This document shows, one piece after another, positions 57,725 to 64,000 of a DNA stretch of 64,000 bases. The position numbers were made by a program, and so were the translations under genes. The stretch's first letter is position 1. Every line of letters begins with the position of its first letter. Below the pieces are notes generated by a model. The model had not been told where the DNA came from and searched no databases. It worked only from the letters and a program-made list of their open reading frames with translations. Source of the stretch: Dryococelus australis (lineage: Eukaryota > Arthropoda > Insecta > Phasmatodea > Phasmatidae); NCBI GenBank assembly GCA_029891345.1, contig CM057003.1, positions 5,684,709 through 5,748,708 on the forward strand, in the 5' to 3' direction.

Positions 57725-58295
57725 CGCCAGGTTTCACCATCATCTTCCCCGAATCGAGATCAAATGATCCTAGTTCCGAACCAGGATCCAGTTTGATCTT
57801 GATTCCAATGTAAAATTCCAATGCACCAACGAAATTTCATGATTCTGGATCTCCGATTCGTCGATCTCGGTTCCAAAGTGAGAGATCGAGATTAAGTATG
57901 AGACAAATTTTGCAATTGGTCCGTAACGTATTACGTCATGGAAGTAGGCGTATTTTCCACTACTGATAGAACTAGCTGTGCGATGTTTTATCTTTTTTAA
58001 GTGAGTTATTGTTGTACGAATTTTACTTGATATTAATCAAATGCGTATAATGTTGTTTTAATTTCTCAAGAAAACAATCTATCGTAGCTCTATCTGTTGG
58101 CGTATTGTCAAACTACATTTGTGGACGATGGCTGCTGATCTCGGATCGAGAATTGTAACCGCCAATTTCGGCGGTTCGAAATAACATCATATCGATCTCC
58201 GTTCTACCTCTGAACTCGAATGGTGCAACAATTTTCTGTGTCGATCTTAGATCCGATCTCCGATCAACTTTCGAACCACGATGGTGCAACCGGGC
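57725..58295. mobile_element. PIF/Harbinger-like element 2, GATC-rich
   Basis: CGCCAGGTTTCACCATCATC at the left and GATGGTGCAACCGGGC at the right are inverted repeats, flanked by TAA and TTA(A). It contains 14 GATC sites in 571 bp, clustered near the ends, many as GATCTCGGATC or GATCTCCGATC words. Non-coding. It begins 208 bp after the previous element. Confidence 0.6.
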
Positions 58296-59831
58296 TTAAG
58301 TGGGACTGGCCACCTCCCAAAGAAATGACATCTGTATTAATTCTTGTGTTACCAGCGCCAGAAATGTTTGACATCTTGCAAAGTGGTAGAGTGCGAGCAC
58401 ATGAAATTGTGCGGTTATTCTTCGTGATCGGGAACAGCTATAAATCATACTGGCTGTGACCAAAAAGAAAACTAGATCCTTACAAAATATTGCAGTTGGC
58501 ATTAACATAAAGTTGGTGATGCTAGTCACTCTAAGCTAATGAAGAGCGATCAGAGTGTTGCACAGAAAATGTGTAGTTTTGCAAGTGAACAACTGCCACA
58601 GAGTTTCATATAAGTTAATGACGTACCCATCTCAAGCGCCAAAATAATAATAAGACAATCTGAATTATGTTTGAAAATAGTTGACATTTTAGGAGGATTT
58701 TTACATGTCATTTGAATTGGACTGGGCATACGCTCCTTTAACAGAGGATTATTCATCTACACCTTTGTTCTGACCCTCAGAAACGGGAAGCAGAAACACA
58801 TAATATTGGTATACGTCTAGTATTGAATCAAAACTGCCAAGGATAATCGAAAGGTTTGGTGCATATGGCACTTAAAATTAGGTTAACCAGTAGCTGTATT
58901 GTAGAAAGTAATTGGCCATTCGGAAGGCTCAAAGTATTCACTGACAGAACAACTGTAGCGACTGTAAACCTGCTACTTTTCTTTAACTGTAAAAATGTAG
59001 TGTCCTGTCATGAAATAGGCCTAAAAGTATAATTAAGTGTAAATATGTGATTTGTTTTGTAATTATGAACAAAACCCCTTAGAATTTCTTTGCAAATTTG
59101 TTTAGCTGACTGAAGATGTTAATGTGGATTTCTTCGAAGGTCGTATTTCACCTTCAAAATGTAAATATTGTTTCGTTATCTCCTTTTAGAAAATAAATGA
59201 GTGACATAATCAACATATAAATAACAATTTTGTGGGTCAGTTGTTTTTCCATAAATAAGTTCATTTAAGTTAACTCGCGGCTTGTTTAAACATTATAAGC
59301 AACATTAATCACTGTAGTTTAACTACGCCACATCAGTAGCATAGTGCAAGGTGTTACGTTGGGAAGGCCCAATGTTGCAGTTCCTTGTCCAAATTAGTAA
59401 AACGGGATTCCGAAGTCCCCCCCCCCCCCAACCCAAAAAAAAAACACAAAGGAAAGTGAAGATGATGTGGAGTTTTTTTAGACTTTTGTCCATACGAAAG
59501 GCGTTTAAAAAAAAATAGACAGTACGCATTATGCGATACAGGAAAACGACTGAACATTTTAAGAGAGGGAATCCATTTACGAAAAAATGTGGTTTGGCCG
59601 CTGTGGGGCGACAAATTGAGTTCAAAATGTTTGCGGTTTTCTAAAAACGTGCAACCCATCAGCCATCGACGCGAGGCTGGTGGACTATCTGACAAGATGT
59701 CCACCCACAGGAAAAAAAACAAGGAAAAGTCAGAGAATTTCATGTGACAGGGAAAAGTCAGGGAAATGCCAGGGAATTTCCATCCGGGTCGGGGAAAATG
59801 TAAATAATTACTACTGTGTTAAAGTTGTTAT
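58296..59831. other. No gene; fragment with GTCAGGGAA repeats near 59694-59790
   Basis: A C run at about 59419 underlies spurious minus frames. From 59694, GATGTCCACCCACAGG is followed by GGAAAAGTCAGAGAA, GGAAAAGTCAGGGAAATG and CCAGGGAATTTCC, which looks like the end of a DNA transposon. Similar AAAGGTCAGGGAATTCC words occur at 60620-60645. Confidence 0.4.
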
Positions 59832-60261
59832 AGGCTATTCACTGTAAAATGAGCACTTTTGAAAGCCCTGCGTAACATCTACTTGTATGCACGTTGTGTA
59901 TTCTTCCGCCTTATGTAAAATAAACATTGCTAGTGCCTGATCACTTTTTTCATGCATCGGTCTTGTGGAACTGTGGAATTATTAGAAGAGTAAACTTTTT
60001 TTTTTTTTCTTTCAAATTTGCTCATGTTTACTCTTCGATGCATTAAAAAAAACTTAAAGCGAAACAAATAATATAAATTATCACAAATGGTTACCTAACA
60101 CTTCTTATTCGACGTTAAAATATGGAACTACTTTCCCTCCATCTTTACCAACTTTACTGGACGCGTGTCACTCAGTTCGCCTGTTAAAATATATGCAGGT
60201 AGGGGCAGTGACATTTTTCTAAGGATGATTTCAAAAGTGCTCACTTTATCATGAACAGCCT
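59832..60261 (+). mobile_element. Family A MITE copy 13, full length
   Basis: TATAGGCTATTCACTGTAAAATG at the left, CACTTTATCATGAACAGCCT at the right. All internal blocks are present, with a T run at about 60000. Confidence 0.9.
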
Positions 60262-61554
60262 TTGGCTGTGTGAGCACCGGATAATGTAATTATGATCATA
60301 TGCAATTTAAAACTACAATTTTTAAGTTCGTGAATTGGCAATAACACATTTTTGCCAAGTGATATAGGGGTTATGCGTACAAAGTTAAGTATTAGTGTGT
60401 GTTAGTAATGGGCACTCGTGCAATGTCAATATCGTTTATAGCGAGAAATATTAATGGGCTGAATAAAGTGTTCCCTCTGCTTACTTGGTCTATTTGCGGT
60501 ATAATTTAACTCAACTTCACTGTAAGCAAATTTGTTTTGTCAGCGGTGGGAAAAATATGGTATTGCAGGGTTTCGATCCTGAAAATGGTTCAGGGAAAAA
60601 GCGGGATTCTTTCTGGAAAAAAGGGAAAGGTCAGGGAATTCCAAAATGGAATGCCTGTGGACACCATGTCGGTGATTTATAGCGTTCCTGCACATGAGCG
60701 TCCTCGTGCGATGAGGTGCCATTATTTATTCATTTATTTATTCATGACTTATTTTATAAAAGTGTCGAAGTTATGGCAAAACCACTGAAAGAGTGGAAAA
60801 TACAGCATAGACAGACAGCAAATCACGAAGTTATGAAACTAAGGAAATCCCACGAATTACTATAAAACAAAAGACTAGTTGCAATAAATACGCGACTAAG
60901 TTAACGCTTAAATTTTCTTCCTTTATAATAGAACGATTTATGATACCTAAGGTTTACCAGCTATAAGATACATCAAAATACCGAATATTAATATAAAATA
61001 ATACAATGTAAGTTGGGCCGGGGGGGGGGTCCCAGATATAGCAGACTAAAACAAAGAAATAACAACGAATACATTAAAATAATATACATAACTAATTATC
61101 ACAGAAACTAATTCGCAAATTAATGCATGCAGGAATTATAAATTTCAGGTCTGACAGGCCCGCAGTACACTGAATGAAGCTGAAAAATTACTAATTTTAC
61201 TTATAATTTATATTATCCTGATTACGCTTACTTAACAGTGTGCGTCGAGCTCTACATTATCGATACACGCTTCGTAATGAAGTTGGAGGCCAACAATTGG
61301 AAGAGCTTTTGTAATACTTACATGACGTTATGCTCTTATTGGGTTGATGAAGGCATTTCACTGATTAAATTTCTACTCATCTACACATCCTATGTCCAAA
61401 TAGCTGTAATTCCTTGTATAAAACTGTTCCTTAATGATTGTGGTGTAAGAAATTCAGTTTATCATCACAAACAGATCACTACAAGCTAATGTTGGGCTAA
61501 CCGCAAAAAAAAAAAAACTGCGTAAAAAATCATAGGTACCCGCCACTTCGCCTA
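60262..61554. other. AT-rich DNA without gene
   Basis: Around 60590-60680 are GGTCAGGGAATTCC and CCTGTGGACACCATG, perhaps the other part of the element begun at 59694. A G run lies at about 61020. Frames at 60485-60788 and 61238-61489 have no domain. Confidence 0.4.
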
Positions 61555-61785
61555 GAACTTTGACTTCAGGCCAAATATACGATGTAGTTTAAGGCTGTGT
61601 GACAGTACGCCAAATATTTTACGCTAGGTTAGATTAGATTAAATATTTTCAAGTCTGTTGACTTAAGACCAAATAATTGTAGGCAAGTGACTTTATGTCC
61701 AATATTTTTAGGCCAAACGACTTTAGGTCAATAACTATATTGAAACGGTTGTAGGCCGAATATTTTAGGCCAAGTAACACGCATA
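61555..61785. repeat. Degenerate tandem repeat of GACTTTAGGCCAAATATTTT type
   Basis: Words such as GACTTCAGGCCAAATAT, GACTTAAGACCAAATAAT, GACTTTATGTCCAATATTTTT and GACTTTAGGTCAATAA follow one another at about 35-60 base spacing. It is an old or loosely kept array. Confidence 0.6.
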
Positions 61786-62744
61786 CGTGAATATCACAAT
61801 GTTTTTAGTAGCTCCAGAATAATTTTCCAGTGTTCAGTAGCAATGTTTTAATTAATTCAGGTTAATTTTCATAACACTTGACAACTTATATGGGTACTAT
61901 AACATTTCATACAATTTTGAAATGTGAAAATACAGTAAGTAAACGTATCGTAATGTTGGGGGGGGGGGGGGGGAATCGTGTGCTTGTAATCCCTACTGCA
62001 ATATTGCCTTCGTTCCGGATTTGAGAGTCGTTCTTTTCTACGTGAACGATTCATAGTATACGAAGTCTCTCTACCAAGAAATTCGTCTGGTGGTACCGAA
62101 GTAACGACCTGCTTACATGACAATTTCCTGGAAAACAGTCCTTATGCAGTATCACAACTGTGGTCGTGCAAGGCGACATTCTTTGCAGACGAGCGTGAAA
62201 ACTGGCAGATTTAGGGGAGAGATAATATCCGGAGAACCAGATACAACCGCCCTCGATTCTGCTTCACCAAACGTTGTAAATTGCAGTCGAAGATTCCCGA
62301 TGAGACGAGAAGAGAAGAAAGGCGATCGATCGCATTCCGCTGTTCATGCGAGAAACGAGAAACCCAGAGTGCTTAATTCAATTTTTTCATATCTTTTGAA
62401 ATAGTCAAAGTCAACTGAAGACGAACATAGGTTTGTTTGTACTCCAGTATTACCAAAAGAAAAGTATCATATCAGCTCATTCATGTACAGTAACGTAAAA
62501 TACAGTTCTTGAACGTGTCCAGACTTGGCTATTTGTATGTCAGGGGCTCGAATTCTAGTCGTGGCAAAGAGTAACTGTAGGTTTTATCTTCATGCGAAAT
62601 TTGCTTGTTGATATCTCCGTTATCAATGCCAAAATTGGGAACCTACTGCAGAGTGATATAATCAATCACTGCAAACGATCTTGTTCACACATCAGGCTCT
62701 GAATGGACATTCCTGTGTACAAAGAACCACCGAACGTATTTTTG
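61786..62744. other. No supportable gene
   Basis: A G run at about 61957-61972. A plus frame at 62117-62404 has no domain and codes no recognisable motif. Confidence 0.4.
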
Positions 62745-63091
62745 CTTTTCAGTGTGTTTCTTCTACAAGCGTTTTATACTTATGTTAACATAACAGTACC
62801 TAATTTTTGCTTAAATCGAGCTTTACTTGTATTTATCTATATATATTATAATATTTAATTTATAAATAATATGAATAAAAACCGTAAGATAATGTTGTGT
62901 TAATGTTGTCCAGTAAGAAATAGATCTTAGGAAAAATATTATTTCACTGAGTGCGCACGAATAAGGTGGGTTGTCCATTTTTGTGTTGATTCCTAGAATA
63001 GGTTAAGCTTTGTTTGCATGAGGCGGAGGAATATCCTGAAATTAGAACTTGAGCAGGGCTTCAGAAGTGTTCGAAGGAACCTTGAATGGAC
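62745..63091 (+). mobile_element. Family B MITE copy 5, left end decayed
   Basis: ACAAGCGTTTTATACTTATG, CACTGAGTGCGCACGAAT, GGCGGAGGAATATCCTGAAA and the right end GAACCTTGAATGGACT are family B. The left terminal repeat is hard to see. Confidence 0.8.
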
Positions 63092-64000
63092 TCGTAAGGT
63101 GGAAACTAGGACATATATATATATATATGTTGTAATCCCGAAACTCTGTACCTCCACACATTATTAGAGTGCCTCTAATCTCGGCCTTCGTTTTGGGGGT
63201 GGAATTCCATCGACCTTAACCCTCGTATGTTACGCACGCCTTACTGCGGACGTGTGACTTCAGGGCGACGGAACCCGATACAGGTCTCGCCTAAGACGTG
63301 CGAGATGGTGGGGGCGAAAAAAAAAAAGATATAGGTAACATGTAGCACCGGAAATGAGCAACCCCGCTGTCCTCTTCGACCCTTAACATCAGAAGCCACT
63401 TTAATTTCCATTTTATATCAGTGCCCGGCAGCAGGGGAGACGCACGGCTTTTCACTCTCTCTCTCTCCTTCTCTCTCTCTACCTCTCTCCCCTTCTCTCT
63501 CTCTACCTCTCTCCCCTTCTCTACATCCGGGGCGTAGCGTCAAAGGTTCGCGGTAATTACGAAAATTGGGGCATAAATTTCGCGCGGAGTTGAGGGACGC
63601 ATGGGGTGGTTGTGATGTTCGAACACCACCGCGCGTGTATTAAAACGGCCCCGGAGGGCTATTTGTATTTAAATGACTATATCGGGCGACGGAATACCAA
63701 AACGAGCATCGGGAGGAGACTGTGGAGAACGCCCAAGGGGACCTGGTGGGCGGTGAAATGCTTCAAGGTGTGATCCTGTCTGCTCGCATGGATTTACTGT
63801 GGCCGACTGAAAAATAAATAAATAAATAAATAAAATCCTGTTTGGAAATTACCTGGAGGGAAATTCTGCCAACGAAGGCGGCAGATCGAAAATCCCATCT
63901 GACCGAAATGTAATGTTATCGAAGATAAAAAATAAAAATAACAATGAAGCAGAAAAAACAGCTGATGGAAACTCTCTTGATAGAAATGCCAACTGCCCGA
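63092..64000. other. CpG-rich, CT-tract-bearing region without ORF
   Basis: An AT microsatellite lies at about 63113-63128, then CpG-rich sequence (63190-63780) with a long CT-rich tract at about 63456-63524. After it AGGTTCGCGGTAATTACG and CATAAATTTCGCGCGG do not match any repeat in the window. An AAAT microsatellite lies at 63810-63836. The window ends without a gene. Confidence 0.45.
63456..63524. repeat. CT-rich tract
   Basis: Nearly pure CT with TACCTCTCTCCCCTTCTC units repeated twice. Confidence 0.9.

Overview
The window looks like nuclear DNA from an animal with a large, AT-rich, transposon-filled genome, most likely an insect. The evidence is a jockey-type LINE ORF1, Tc1, piggyBac, hAT and PIF/Harbinger-like elements, tRNA-derived SINEs with Pol III boxes, many microsatellites, and no operons or dense coding. 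A polyneopteran such as a stick insect, cockroach, termite or orthopteran is a guess from repeat load only. I recognise no conserved host gene. All repeat families below were defined by comparing copies inside this window, so family letters are local labels.

Most of the window is layered mobile DNA. Family A (about 410 bp, 13 copies), family B (about 400-460 bp, 5 copies) and family F (about 235 bp, 4 copies) share related ends of the type AGGCTGTTCACGGT or AGTCCATTCACGGT next to TA, and form one group of miniature transposons. A G+C-rich tRNA-derived SINE occurs about eight times. Other elements are a TTAA-flanked piggyBac-type MITE whose end is amplified in a perfect 65-bp array (6912-7541), a piggyBac-type relic with the same end (32312-32911), two hAT-like elements with 8-bp target duplications, two PIF/Harbinger-like elements side by side (56521-58295), a decayed Tc1 transposase (1930-2695) and a jockey-type ORF1 with three in-frame stops (19452-20728).

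The most striking object is a 10.7-kb imperfect palindrome at 36778-47501. It has long arms of about 4.1 and 5.6 kb facing each other across a loop of about 1 kb, conserved terminal repeats (AGTAGTAGGGGCGTGC type) and a CTTGTG direct repeat at both edges. Each arm carries a TATA box and the 5' part of the same unrecognised protein gene, reading inward. The right-arm gene continues into the loop, so only that copy could have been full length. A miniature 839-bp fold-back element at 10947-11785 has the same ends and subterminal sequence and looks like its internally deleted derivative; it sits inside a family B element.

A second region worth attention is 52929-54245: an 18-bp minisatellite, a compact promoter-like block (inverted CCAAT, a CRE palindrome, a TATA box), an ATG-started 86-codon cysteine-rich ORF, and a 118-bp tandem array carrying nuclear-receptor-type TCAAGGTCA half sites. 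At 5862-6717 two open stretches join in phase across a consensus intron, the only other host-gene candidate. Several CpG-rich islands (3546-4230, 24661-25009, 31558-31888, 51396-52020, 63130-63780) have no supportable ORF and may be regulatory.
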